Below are positions 10,145 to 23,077 of a DNA stretch of 64,000 nucleotides, piece by piece. The notes under the pieces are model-generated. The model ran no database searches. It was not told the origin of the DNA and saw only the letters and a list, made by a program, of their open reading frames with translations. The position numbers and the translations under genes are program-made. Within the stretch, counting starts at the first letter, position 1, and every line of letters begins with the position of its first letter. Source of the stretch: Crossaster papposus (lineage: Eukaryota; Echinodermata; Asteroidea; Velatida; Solasteridae); NCBI GenBank assembly GCA_037893245.1, contig JBAIAA010000452.1:248001-312000 (forward strand), read 5' to 3'.

Positions 10145-11335
10145 ATTTGACCCGGGGCATGCTTTGTTATTATTTTATTTCGATTTTCTGAAAATTTTAA
10201 CGTTAACACACGCGTTTCAAATTCGCCATAGGTTTGTGCACACAATCCCCGCCCACAAATAAGGGCATGAAGGAAAGCATGCCCCGGGAAGGGGCTGGGT
10301 GTTAGGAGATAGAGGGGGGCCTCCAGGAATGGCAAAATTAGCAATTTGACCCGGGGCATGCTTTGTTAGTATTTTATTTCGATTTTCCGAAAATGTTAAC
10401 GTTAACACACGCGTTTCAAATTCGCCATAGGTTTGTGCACACAATCCCCGCCCACAAATAAGGGCATGAAGGAAAGCATGCCCCGGGAAGGGGCTGGGTG
10501 TTAGGAGATAGAGGGGGGCCTCCAGGAATGGCAACATTAGCAATTTGACCCCGGGCATGCTTTGTTAGTATTTTATTTCGATTTTCTGAAAATGTTAACG
10601 TTAACACACGCGTTTCAAATTCGCCATAGGTTTGTGCACACAATCCCCGCCCACAAATAAGGGCATGAAGGAAAGCATGCCCCGGGAAGGGGCTGGGTGT
10701 TAGGAGATATAGGGGGGCCTCCAGGAATGGCAAAATTAGCAATTTGACCCGGGGCATGCTTTGTTAGTATTTTATTTCGATTTTCTGAAAATTTTAACGT
10801 TAACACACGCGTTTCAAATTCGCCATGGGTTTGTGCACACAATTCCCGCCCACAAATAAGGGCATGAAGGAAAGCATGCCCCGGGAAGGGGCTGGGTGTT
10901 AGGAGATAGAGGGGGCCTCCAGGAATGGCAAAATTAGCAATTTGACCCGGGGCATGCTTTGTTAGTATTTTATTTCGATTTTCTGAAAATGTTAACGTTA
11001 ACACACGCGTTTCAAATTCGCCATAGGTTTGTGCACACAATCCCCGCCCACAAATAAGGGCATGAAGGAAAGCATGCCCCGGGAAGGGGCTGGGTGTTAG
11101 GAGATAGAGGGGGCCTCCAGGAATGGCAAAATTAGCAATTTGACCCGGGGCATGCTTTGTTAGTATTTTATTTCGATTTTCTGAAAATGTTAACGTTAAC
11201 ACACGCGTTTCAAATTCGCCTTAGGTTTGTGCACACAATCCCCGCCCACAAATAAGGGCATGAAGGAAAGCATGCCCCGGGAAGGGGCTGGGTGTTAGGA
11301 GATAGAGGGGGCCTCCAGGAATGGCAAAATTAGCA
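10145..11335 (+). repeat. Domain B segment, copy 2, ending in three 198-bp monomers
   Basis: The first four monomers (10145, 10344, 10543, 10742) repeat the marks of 8753-9547. They are followed by 10940 and 11138. Monomers 10742, 10940 and 11138 all have a five-G run and are 198 bp, the only three consecutive 198-bp copies in the window. Because 198 is divisible by three, one minus-strand frame stays open for 195 codons here (10615-11202). CGCCTTAGG marks 11138 and also the next unit. Confidence 0.85.
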
Positions 11336-13127
11336 ATTTGACCCGGGGCATGCTTTGTTAGTATTTTATTTCGATTTTCTGAAAATGTTAACGTTAACAC
11401 ACGCGTTTCAAATTCGCCTTAGGTTTGTGCACACAATCCCCGCCCACAAATAAGGGCATGAAGGAAAGCATGCCCCGGGAAGGGGCTGGGTGTTAGGAGA
11501 TAGAGGGGGGCCTCCAGGAATGGGAAAATTAGCAATTTTACCCGGGGCATGCTTTGTTAGTATTTTATTTCGATTTTCTGAAAATGTTAACGTTAACACA
11601 CGCGTTTCAAATTCGCCATAGGTTTGTGCACACAATCCCCGCCCACAAATAAGGGCATGAAGGAAAGCATGCCCCGGGAAGGGGCTGGGTGTTAGGAGAT
11701 AGAGGGGGGCCTCCAGGAATGGCAAAATTAGCAATTTGACCCGGGGCATGCTTTGTTAGTATTTTATTTCGATTTTCTGAAAATGTTAACGTTAACACAC
11801 GCGTTTCAAATTCGCCATAGGTTTGTGCACACAATCCCCGCCCACAAATAAGGGCATGAAGGAAAGCATGCCCCGAGAAGGGGCTGGGTGTTAGGAGATA
11901 GAGGGGGGCCTCCAGGAATGGCAAAATTAGCAATTTGACCCGGGGCATGCTTTGTTAGTATTTTATTTCGATTTTCTGAAAATGTTAACGTTAACACACG
12001 CGTTTCAAATTCGCCATAGGTTTGTGCACACAATCCCCGCCCACAAATAAGGGCATGAAGGAAAGCATGCCCCGGGAAGGGGCTGGGTGTTAGGAGATAG
12101 ATGGGGGCCTCCAGGAATGGCAAAATTAGCAATTTGACCCGGGGCATGCTTTGTTATTATTTTATTTCGATTTTCTGAAAATTGTAACGTTAACACACGC
12201 GTTTCAAATTCGCCATAGGTTTGTGCACACAATCCCCGCCCACAAATAAGGGCATGAAGGAAAGCATGCCCCGGGAAGGGGCTGGGTGTTAGGAGATAGA
12301 GGGGGGCCTCCAGGAATGGCAAAATTAGCAATTTGACCCGGGGCATGCTTTGTTAGTATTTTATTTCGATTTTCTGAAAATGTTAACGTTAACACACGCG
12401 TTTCAAATTCGCCATAGGTTTGTGCAAACAATCCCCGCCCACAAATAAGGGCATGAAGGAAAGCATGCCCCGGGAAGAGGCTGGGTGTTAGGAGATAGAG
12501 GGGGGCCTCCAGGAATGGCAAAATTAGCAATTTGACCCGGGGCATGCTTTGTTAGTATTTTATTTCGTTTTTCTGAAAATGTTAACGTTAACACACGCAT
12601 TTCAAATTCGCCATAGGTTTGTGCACACAATCCCCGCCCACAAATAAGGGCATGAAGGAAAGCATGCCCCGGGAAGGGGCTGGGTGTTAGGAGATAGATG
12701 GGGGCCTCCAGGAATGGCAAAATTAGCAATTTGACCCGGGGCATGCTTTGTTATTATTTTATTTCGATTTTCTGAAAATTTTAACGTTAACACACGCGTT
12801 TCAAATTCGCCATAGGTTTGTGCACACAATCCCCGCCCACAAATAAGGGCATGAAGGAAAGCATGCCCCGGGAAGGGGCTGGGTGTTAGGAGATAGAGGG
12901 GGGCCTCCAGGAATGGCAAAATTAGCAATTTGACCCGGGGCATGCTTTGTTAGTATTTTATTTCGATTTTCTGAAAATGTTAACGTTAACACACGCGTTT
13001 CAAATTCGCCATAGGTTTGTGCACACAATCCCCGCCCACAAATAAGGGCATGAAGGAAAGCATGCCCCGGGAAGGGGCTGGGTGTTAGGAGATAGAGGGG
13101 GGGCCTCCAGGAATGGCAAAATTAGCA
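11336..13127 (+). repeat. Domain B HOR, 9-monomer copy
   Basis: The unit is 1792 bp, with monomers at 11336, 11535, 11734, 11933, 12132, 12331, 12530, 12729 and 12928. Marks in order include CGCCTTAGG with TTTTACCC at its end, consensus, CCCCGAGAAGG, AGATGGGGG, GTTATTATT with AAAATTGTAAC, GTGCAAACA with GGGAAGAGG, CGTTTTTCTG with AGATGGGGG, GTTATTATT with AAAATTTT, and a seven-G run (200 bp). Internal order shows that the AGATGGGGG/GTTATTATT pair itself occurs twice. Confidence 0.88.
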
Positions 13128-14720
13128 ATTTGACCCGGGCCATGCTTTGTTAGTATTTTATTTCGATTTTCTGAAAATGTTAACGTTAACACACGCGTTT
13201 CAAATTCGCCTTAGGTTTGTGCACACAATCCCCGCCCACAAATAAGGGCATGAAGGAAAGCATGCCCCGGGAAGGGGCTGGGTGTTAGGAGATAGAGGGG
13301 GGCCTCCAGGAATGGCAAAATTAGCAATTTTACCCGGGGCATGCTTTGTTAGTATTTTATTTCGATTTTCTGAAAATGTTAACGTTAACACACGCGTTTC
13401 AAATTCGCCATAGGTTTGTGCACACAATCCCCGCCCACAAATAAGGGCATGAAGGAAAGCATGCCCCGGGAAGGGGCTGGGTGTTAGGAGATAGAGGGGG
13501 GCCTCCAGGAATGGCAAAATTAGCAATTTGACCCGGGGCATGCTTTGTTAGTATTTTATTTCGATTTTCTGAAAATGTTAACGTTAACACACGCGTTTCA
13601 AATTCGCCATAGGTTTGTGCACACAATCCCCGCCCACAAATAAGGGCATGAAGGAAAGCATGCCCCGAGAAGGGGCTGGGTGTTAGGAGATAGAGGGGGG
13701 CCTCCAGGAATGGCAAAATTAGCAATTTGACCCGGGGCATGCTTTGTTAGTATTTTATTTCGATTTTCTGAAAATGTTAACGTTAACACACGCGTTTCAA
13801 ATTCGCCATAGGTTTGTGCACACAATCCCCGCCCACAAATAAGGGCATGAAGGAAAGCATGCCCCGGGAAGGGGCTGGGTGTTAGGAGATAGATGGGGGC
13901 CTCCAGGAATGGCAAAATTAGCAATTTGACCCGGGGCATGCTTTGTTATTATTTTATTTCGATTTTCTGAAAATTGTAACGTTAACACACGCGTTTCAAA
14001 TTCGCCATAGGTTTGTGCACACAATCCCCGCCCACAAATAAGGGCATGAAGGAAAGCATGCCCCGGGAAGAGGCTGGGTGTTAGGAGATAGAGGGGGGCC
14101 TCCAGGAATGGCAAAATTAGCAATTTGACCCGGGGCATGCTTTGTTAGTATTTTATTTCGATTTTCTGAAAATGTTAACGTTAACACACGCGTTTCAAAT
14201 TCGCCATAGGTTTGTGCACACAATCCCCGCCCACAAATAAGGGCATGAAGGAAAGCATGCCCCGGGAAGGGGCTGGGTGTTAGGAGATAGATGGGGGCCT
14301 CCAGGAATGGCAAAATTAGCAATTTGACCCGGGGCATGCTTTGTTATTATTTTATTTCGATTTTCTGAAAATTTTAACGTTAACACACGCGTTTCAAATT
14401 CGCCATAGGTTTGTGCACACAATCCCCGCCCACAAATAAGGGCATGAAGGAAAGCATGCCCCGGGAAGGGGCTGGGTGTTAGGAGATAGAGGGGGGCCTC
14501 CAGGAATGGCAAAATTAGCAATTTGACCCGGGGCATGCTTTGTTAGTATTTTATTTCGATTTTCTGAAAATGTTAACGTTAACACACGCGTTTCAAATTC
14601 GCCATAGGTTTGTGCACACAATCCCCGCCCACAAATAAGGGCATGAAGGAAAGCATGCCCCGGGAAGGGGCTGGGTGTTAGGAGATAGAGGGGGGGCCTC
14701 CAGGAATGGCAAAATTAGCA
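13128..14720 (+). repeat. Domain B HOR, 8-monomer copy with hybrid monomer
   Basis: This unit of 1593 bp follows the previous one mark for mark but has one monomer fewer. Monomer 13924 has GTTATTATT and AAAATTGTAAC of monomer 12132, then GGGAAGAGG of monomer 12331, but the normal GTGCACACA. It is therefore a fusion with a breakpoint between consensus 97 and about 148. The unit starts with GACCCGGGCCATGC, as does the monomer at 14721. Confidence 0.9.
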
Positions 14721-16311
14721 ATTTGACCCGGGCCATGCTTTGTTAGTATTTTATTTCGATTTTCTGAAAATTTTAACGTTAACAAACGCGTTTCAAATTC
14801 GCCATAGGTTTGTGCACACAATCCCCGCCCACAAATAAGGGCATGAAGGAAAGCATGCCCCGGGAAGGGGCTGGGTGTTAGGAGATAGAGGGGGGCCTCC
14901 AGGAATGGCAAAATTAGCAATTTGACCCGGGGCATGCTTTGTTAGTATTTTATTTCGATTTTCTGAAAATTTTAACGTTAACACACGCCTTTCAAATTCG
15001 CCATAGGTTTGTGCACACAATCCCCGCCCACCAATAAGGGCATGAAGGAAAGCATGCCCCGGGAAGGGGCTGGGTGTTAGGAGATAGAGGGGGGCCTCCA
15101 GGAATGGCAAAATTAGCAATTTGACACGGGGCATGCTTTGTTAGTATTTTATTTCGATTTTCTGAAAATGTTAACGTTAACACGCGCGTTTCAAATTCGC
15201 CATAGGTTTGTGCACACAATCCCCGCCCACAAATAAGGGCATGAAGGAAAGCATGCCCCGGGAAGGGGCTGGGTGTTAGGAGATAGAGGGGGGCCTCCAG
15301 GAATGGCAAAATTAGCAATTTGACCCGGGGCATGCTTTGTTAGTATTTTGTTTCGATTTTCTGAAAATTTTAACGTTAACACACGCGTTTCAAATTCGCC
15401 ATAGGTTTGTGCACATAATCCCCGCCCACAAATAAGGGCATGAAGGAAAGCATGCCCCGGGAAGGGGCTGGGTGTTAGGAGATAGAGGGGGGCCTCCAGG
15501 AATGGCAAAATTAGCAATTTGACCCGGGGCATGCTTTGTTATTATTTTATTTCGATTTTCTGAAAATATTAACGTTAACACACGCGTTTCAAATTCGCCA
15601 TAGGTTTGTGCACACAATCCCCGCCCACAAATAAGGGCATGAAGGAAAGCATGCCCCGGGAAGGGGCTGGGTGTTAGGAGATAGAGGGGGGCCTCCAGGA
15701 ATGGCAAAATTAGCAATTTGACCCGGGGCATGCTTTGTTAGTATTTTATTTCGATTTTCTGAAAATTTTAACGTTAACACACGCGTTTCAAATTCGCCAT
15801 AGGTTTGTGCACACAATCCCCGCCCACAAATAAGGGCATGAACGAAAGCATGCCCCGGGAAGGGGCTGGGTGTTAAGAGATAGAGGGGGGCCTCCAGGAA
15901 TGACAAAATTAGCAATTTGACCCGGGCATGCTTTGTTAGTATTTTATTTCGATTTTCTGAAAAGTTTAACCTTAACACACGCGTTTCAAATTCGCCATAG
16001 GTTTGTGCACACAATCCCCGCCCACAAATAAGGGCATGAAGGAAAGCATGCCCCGGGAAGGGGCTGGCTGTTAGGAGATAGAGGGGGGCCTCCATGAATG
16101 GCAACATTAGCAATTTGACCCGGGGCATGCTTTGTTAGTATTTTATTTCGATTTTCTGAAAATTTCAACGTTAACACACGCGTTTCAAATTCGCCATAGG
16201 TTTGTGCACACAATCCCCGCCCACAAATAAGGGCATGAAGGAAAGCATGCCCCGGGAAGGGGCTGGGTGTTAGGAGATAGAGGGGGGCCTCCAGGAATGG
16301 CAAAATTAGCA
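14721..16311 (+). repeat. Mixed monomers between domains B and C
   Basis: Eight monomers with many private single-base changes: AACAAACGCG (14721), CGCCTTTC (14920), GACACGGGG and CACGCGCG (15119), TTTTGTTTCG (15318), GTTATTATT (15517), CATGAACGAAAG with AATGACAAAA (15716) and AAAGTTTAACCTTAAC with a lost G (15915, 198 bp). The last two already show the marks of domain C HOR positions, so the domain change is gradual here. Confidence 0.78.
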
Positions 16312-17505
16312 ATTTGACCCGGGGCATGCTTTGTTAGTATTTTATTTCGATTTTCTGAAAATGTTAACGTTAACACACGCGTTTCAAATTCGCCATAGGT
16401 TTGTGCACACAATCCCCGCCCACAAATAAGGGCATGAAGGAAAGCATGCCCCGGGAAGGGGCTGCGTGTTAGGAGATAGAGGGGGGCCTCCAGGAATGGC
16501 AAAATTAGCAATTTGACCCGGGGCATGCTTTGTTAGTATTTTATTTCGATTTTCTGAAAATGTTAACGTTAACACACGCGTTTCAAATTCGCCATAGGTT
16601 TGTGCACACAATCCCCGCCCACAAATAAGGGCATGAAGGAAATCATGCCCCGGGAAGGGGCTGGGTGGTAGGAGATAGAGGGGGGCCTCCAGGAATGGCA
16701 AAATTAGCAATTTGACCAGGGGCATGCTTTGTTAGTATTTTATTTCGATTTTCTGAAAATGTTAACGTTAACACACGCGTTTCAAATTCGCCATAGGTTT
16801 GTGCACACAATCCCCGCCCACAAATAAGGGCATGAAGGAAAGCATGCCCCGGGAAGGGGCTGGGTGTTAGGAGATAGAGGGGGGCCTCCAGGAATGGCAA
16901 AATTAGCAATTTGACCCGGGGCATGCTTTGTTAGTATTTTATTTCGATTTTCTGAAAATTTTAACGTTAACACACGCGTTTCAAATTCGCCATAGGTTTG
17001 TGCACACAATCCCCGCCCACAAATAAGGGCATGAAGGAAAGCATGCCCCGGGAAGGGGCTGCGTGTTAGGAGATAGAGGGGGGCCTCCAGGAATGGCAAA
17101 ATTAGCAATTTGACCCGGGGCATGCTTTGTTAGTATTTTATTTCGATTTTCTGAAAATGTTAACGTTAACACACGCGTTTCAAATTCGCCATAGGTTTGT
17201 GCACACAATCCCCGCCCACAAATAAGGGCATGAAGGAAATCGTGCCCCGGGAAGGGGCTGGGTGGTAGGAGATAGAGGGGGGCCTCCAGGAATGGCAAAA
17301 TTAGCAATTTGACCAGGGGCATGCTTTGTTAGTATTTTATTTCGATTTTCTGAACATTTTAACGTTAACACACGCGTTTCAAATTCGCCATAGGTTTGTG
17401 CACACAATCCCCGCCCACAAATAAGGGCATGAAGGAAAGCATGCCCCGGGAAGGGGCTGGGTGTTAGGAGATAGAGGGGGGCCTCCAGGAATGGCAAAAT
17501 TAGCA
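16312..17505 (+). repeat. Trimer duplication (2 x 597 bp)
   Basis: Monomers 16312/16909 share GGCTGCGTG. Monomers 16511/17108 share the GGAAATC change with GGTGGTAGG. Monomers 16710/17307 begin with GACCAGGGG. The second copy of the third monomer has GAACATTTT. The same trimer returns at 24073, 29212-30405, 42342-43535 and 45923-46917. Confidence 0.87.
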
Positions 17506-19097
17506 ATTTGACCCGGGGCATGCTTTGTTAGTATTTTATTTCGATTTTCTGAAAATTTTAACGTTAACACACGCGTTTCAAATTCGCCATAGGTTTGTGC
17601 ACACAATCCCCGCCCACAAATAAGGGCATGAAGGAAAGCATGCCCAGGGAAGGGGCTGGGTGTTAGGAGATAGAGGGGGGCCTCCAGGAATGGCAAAATT
17701 AGCAATTTGACCCGGGGCATGCTTTGTTAGTATTTTATTTCGATTTTCTGAAAATTTTAACGTTAACACACGCGTTTCAAATTCGCCATAGGTTTGTGCA
17801 CACAATCCCCGCCCACAAATAAGGGCATGAAGGAAAGCATGCCCCGGGAAGGGGCTGGGTGTTAGGAGATAGAGGGGGGCATCCAGGAATGGCAAAATTA
17901 GCAATTTGACCCGGGGCATGCTTTGTTAGTATTTTATTTCGATTTTCTGAAAATTTTAACGTTAACACACGCTTTTCAAATTCGCCATAGGTTTGTGCAC
18001 AGAATCCCCGCCCACAAATAAGGGCATGAAGGAAAGCATGCCCCGGGAAGGGGCTGGGTGTTAGGAGATAGAGGGGGGCCTCCAGGAATGGCAAAATTAG
18101 CAATTTGACCCGGGGCATGCTTTGTTAGTATTTTATTTCGATTTTCTGAAAATTTTAACGTTAACACACGCGTTTCAAATTCGCCATAGGTTTGTGCACA
18201 CAATCCCCGCCCACAAATAAGGGCATGAAGGAAAGCATGCCCCGGGAAGGGGCTGGGTGTTAGGAGATAGAGGGGGGCCTCCAGGAATGGCAAAATTAGC
18301 AATTTGACCCGGGGCATGCTTTGTTAGTATTTTATTTCGATTTTCTGAAAATTTTAACGTTAACACACGCGTTTCAAATTCGCCATAGGTTTGTGCACAC
18401 AATCCCCGCCCACAAATAAGGGCATGAAGGAAAGCATGCCCCGGGAAGGGGCTGGGTGTTAGGAGATAGAGGGGGGCCTCCAGGAATGGCAAAATTAGCA
18501 ATTTGACCCGGGGCATGCTTTGTTAGTATTTTATTTCGATTTTCTGAAAATTTTAACGTTAACACACGCGTTTCAAATTCGCCATAGGTTTGTGCACACA
18601 ATCCCCGCCCACAAATAAGGGCATGAAGGAAAGCATGCCCCGGGAAGGGGCTGGGTGTTAGGAGATAGAGGGGGGCATCCAGGAATGGCAAAATTAGCAA
18701 TTTGACCCGGGGCATGCTTTGTTAGTATTTTATTTCGATTTTCTGAAAATTTTAACGTTAACACACGCTTTTCAAATTCGCCATAGGTTTGTGCACAGAA
18801 TCCCCGCCCACAAATAAGGGCATGAAGGAAAGCATGCCCCGGGAAGGGGCTGGGTGTTAGGAGATAGAGGGGGGCCTCCAGGAATGGCAAAATTAGCAAT
18901 TTGACCCGGGGCATGCTTTGTTAGTATTTTATTTCGATTTTCTGAAAATTTTAACGTTAACACACGCGTTTCAAATTCGCCATAGGTTTGTGCACACAAT
19001 CCCCGCCCACAAATAAGGGCATGAAGGAAAGCATGCCCCGGGAAGGGGCTGGCTGTTAGGAGATATAGGGGGGCCTCCAGGAATGGCAAAATTAGCA
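17506..19097 (+). repeat. Tetramer duplication (2 x 796 bp)
   Basis: The order is a consensus-like AAAATTTT monomer, one with GGGGGCATCCAGG (17705/18501), one with CGCTTTTC plus GCACAGAATCC (17904/18700), and a fourth monomer. Only the fourth differs clearly: 18899 has GGCTGGCTG and GATATAGG. The CATCCAGG and CTTTTC/CAGAATCC pair is the start of the later 15-monomer HOR. Confidence 0.86.
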
Positions 19098-21087
19098 ATT
19101 TGACCCGGGGCATGCTTTGTTAGTATTTTATTTCGATTTTCTGAAAATATCAACGTTAACACACGCGTTTCAAATTCGCCATAGGTTTGTGCACACAATC
19201 CCAGCCCACAAATAAGGGCATGAAGGAAAGCATGCCCCGGGAAGGGGCTGGGTGTTAGGAGATAGAGGGGGGCCTCCAGGAATGGCAAAATTAGCAATTT
19301 GACCCGGGGCATGCTTTGTTAGTATTTTATTTCGATTTTCTGAAAATGTTAACGTTAACACACTCGTTTCAAATTCGCCATAGGTTTGTGCACACAATCC
19401 CCGCCCACAAATAAGGGCATGAAGGAAAGCATGCCCCGGGAAGGGGCTGGGTGTTAGGAGATAGAGGGGGGCCTCCAGGAATGGCAAAATTAGCAATTTG
19501 ACCCGGGGCATGCTTTGTTAGTATTTTATTTCGATTTTCTGAAAATGTTAACGTTAACACACGCGTTTCAAATTCGCCATAGGTTTGTGCACACAATCCC
19601 CGCCCACAAATAAGGGCATGAAGGAAATCATGCCCCGGGAAGGGGCTGGGTGGTAGGAGATAGAGGGGGGCCTCCAGGAATGGCAAAATTAGCAATTTGA
19701 CCAGGGGCATGCTTTGTAAGTATTTTATTTCGATTTTTTGAACATTTTAACGTTAACACACGCGTTTCAAATTCGCCATAGGTTTGTGCACACAATCCCC
19801 GCCCACAAATAAGGGCATGAAGGAAAGCATGCCCCGGGAAGGGGCTGGGTGTTAGGAGATAGAGGGGGGCCTCCAGGAATGGCAAAATTAGCAATTTGAC
19901 CCGGGGCATGCTTTGTTAGTATTTTATTTCGATTTTCTGAAAATTTTAACGTTAACACACGCGTTTCAAATTCGCCATAGGTTTGTGCACACATTCCCCG
20001 CCCACAAATAAGGGCATGAAGGAAAGCATGCCCCGGGAAGGGGCTGGGTGTTAGGAGATAGAGGGGGGCCTCCAGGAATGGCAAAATTAGCAATTTGACC
20101 CGGGGCATGCTTTGTTAGTATTTTATTTCGATTTTCTGAAAATTTTAACGTTAACACACGCGTTTCAAATTCGCCATAGGTTTGTGCACACAATCCCCGC
20201 CCACAAATAAGGGCATGAAGGAAAGCATGCCCCGGGAAGGGGCTGGGTGTTAGGAGATAGAGGGGGGCATCCAGGAATGGCAAAATTAGCAATTTGACCC
20301 GGGGCATGCTTTGTTAATATTTTATTTCGATTTTTTGAAAATTTTAACGTTAACACACGCTTTTCAAATTCGCCATAGGTTTGTGCACAGAATCCCCGCC
20401 CACAAATAAGGGCATGAAGGAAAGCATGCCCCGGGAAGGGGCTGGGTGTTAGGAGATAGAGGGGGGCCTCCAGGAATGGCAAAATTAGCAATTTGACCCG
20501 GGGCATGCTTTGTTAGTATTTTATTTCGATTTTCTGAAAATTTTAACGTTAACACACGCGTTTCAAATTCGCCATAGGTTTGTGCACACAATCCCCGCCC
20601 ACAAATAAGGGCATGAAGGAAAGCATGCCCCGGGAAGGGGCTGGGTGTTAGGAGATAGAGGGGGGCCTCCAGGAATGGCAAAATTAACAATTTGACCCGG
20701 GGCATGCTTTGTTAGTATTTTATTTCGATTTTCTGAAAATTGTAACGTTAACACACGCGTTTCAAATTCGCCATAGGTTTGTGCACACAATCCCCGCCCA
20801 CAAATAAGGGCATGAACGAAAGCATGCCCCGGGAAGGGGCTGGGTGTTAGGAGATAGAGGGGGGCCTCCAGGAATGACAAAATTAGCAATTTGACCCGGG
20901 GCATGCTTTGTTAGTATTTTATTTCGATTTTCTAATAAGTTTAACCTTAACACACGCGTTTCAAATTCGCCATAGGTTTGTGCACACAATCCCCGCCCAC
21001 AAATAAGGGCATGAAGGAAAGCATGCCCCGGGAAGGGGCTGGCTGTTAGGAGATAGAGGGGGGCCTCCAGGAATGGCAAAATTAGCA
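19098..21087 (+). repeat. Domain C decamer, copy 1 (1990 bp)
   Basis: Ten monomers carry, in order, AAAATATCAACG with CCCAGCCC; CACTCGTTTC; AAATCATG with GGTGGTAGG; GACCAGG with TTTTTTGAACATTTT; CACATTCCCC; CATCCAGG; CTTTTC with CAGAATCC; AATTAACAAT; CATGAACGAAAG with AATGAC; and TCTAATAAGTTTAACC with GGCTGGCTG. The identical order begins again at 21088. Confidence 0.93.
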
Positions 21088-23077
21088 ATTTGACCCGGGG
21101 CATGCTTTGTTAGTATTTTATTTCGATTTTCTGAAAATATCAACGTTAACACACGCGTTTCAAATTCGCCATAGGTTTGTGCACACAATCCCAGCCCACA
21201 AATAAGGGCATGAAGGAAAGCATGCCCCGGGAAGGGGCTGGGTGTTAGGAGATAGAGGGGGGCCTCCAGGAATGGCAAAATTAGCAATTTGACCCGGGGC
21301 ATGCTTTGTTAGTATTTTATTTCGATTTTCTGAAAATGTTAACGTTAACACACTCGTTTCAAATTCGCCATAGGTTTGTGCACACAATCCCCGCCCACAA
21401 ATAAGGGCATGAAGGAAAGCATGCCCCGGGAAGGGGCTGGGTGTTAGGAGATAGAGGGGGGCCTCCAGGAATGGCAAAATTAGCAATTTGACCCGGGGCA
21501 TGCTTTGTTAGTATTTTATTTCGATTTTCTGAAAATGTTAACGTTAACACACGCGTTTCAAATTCGCCATAGGTTTGTGCACACAATCCCCGCCCACAAA
21601 TAAGGGCATGAAGGAAATCATGCCCCGGGAAGGGGCTGGGTGGTAGGAGATAGAGGGGGGCCTCCAGGAATGGCAAAATTAGCAATTTGACCAGGGGCAT
21701 GCTTTGTAAGTATTTTATTTCGATTTTTTGAACATTTTAACGTTAACACACGCGTTTCAAATTCGCCATAGGTTTGTGCACACAATCCCCGCCCACAAAT
21801 AAGGGCATGAAGGAAAGCATGCCCCGGGAAGGGGCTGGGTGTTAGGAGATAGAGGGGGGCCTCCAGGAATGGCAAAATTAGCAATTTGACCCGGGGCATG
21901 CTTTGTTAGTATTTTATTTCGATTTTCTGAAAATTTTAACGTTAACACACGCGTTTCAAATTCGCCATAGGTTTGTGCACACATTCCCCGCCCACAAATA
22001 AGGGCATGAAGGAAAGCATGCCCCGGGAAGGGGCTGGGTGTTAGGAGATAGAGGGGGGCCTCCAGGAATGGCAAAATTAGCAATTTGACCCGGGGCATGC
22101 TTTGTTAGTATTTTATTTCGATTTTCTGAAAATTTTTACGTTAACACACGCGTTTCAAATTCGCCATAGGTTTGTGCACACAATCCCCGCCCACAAATAA
22201 GGGCATGAAGGAAAGCATGCCCCGGGAAGGGGCTGGGTGTTAGGAGATAGAGGGGGGCATCCAGGAATGGCAAAATTAGCAATTTGACCCGGGGCATGCT
22301 TTGTTAATATTTTATTTCGATTTTTTGAAAATTTTAACGTTAACACACGCTTTTCAAATTCGCCATAGGTTTGTGCACAGAATCCCCGCCCACAAATAAG
22401 GGCATGAAGGAAAGCATGCCCCGGGAAGGGGCTGGGTGTTAGGAGATAGAGGGGGGCCTCCAGGAATGGCAAAATTAGCAATTTGACCCGGGGCATGCTT
22501 TGTTAGTATTTTATTTCGATTTTCTGAAAATTTTAACGTTAACACACGCGTTTCAAATTCGCCATAGGTTTGTGCACACAATCCCCGCCCACAAATAAGG
22601 GCATGAAGGAAAGCATGCCCCGGGAAGGGGCTGGGTGTTAGGAGATAGAGGGGGGCCTCCAGGAATGGCAAAATTAACAATTTGACCCGGGGCATGCTTT
22701 GTTAGTATTTTATTTCGATTTTCTGAAAATGTTAACGTTAACACACGCGTTTCAAATTCGCCATAGGTTTGTGCACACAATCCCCGCCCACAAATAAGGG
22801 CATGAACGAAAGCATGCCCCGGGAAGGGGCTGGGTGTTAGGAGATAGAGGGGGGCCTCCAGGAATGACAAAATTAGCAATTTGACCCGGGGCATGCTTTG
22901 TTAGTATTTTATTTCGATTTTCTAATAAGTTTAACCTTAACACACGCGTTTCAAATTCGCCATAGGTTTGTGCACACAATCCCCGCCCACAAATAAGGGC
23001 ATGAAGGAAAGCATGCCCCGGGAAGGGGCTGGCTGTTAGGAGATAGAGGGGGGCCTCCAGGAATGGCAAAATTAGCA
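21088..23077 (+). repeat. Domain C decamer, copy 2 (1990 bp)
   Basis: Every private mark of copy 1 is repeated at a distance of exactly 1990 bp, including rare changes such as TGTAAGTATT and TCTAATAAG. By eye only about three bases differ: AAAATGTTAAC against AAAATTGTAAC at monomer 22680, and TTTTTACG against TTTTAACG at monomer 22083. This marks a very recent duplication, or an assembly duplication. Confidence 0.92.

Noticed and set aside
10615-11202. 195-codon minus-strand frame
   Set aside because: It is long only because three adjacent monomers are 198 bp. It has the same repetitive content as the others.
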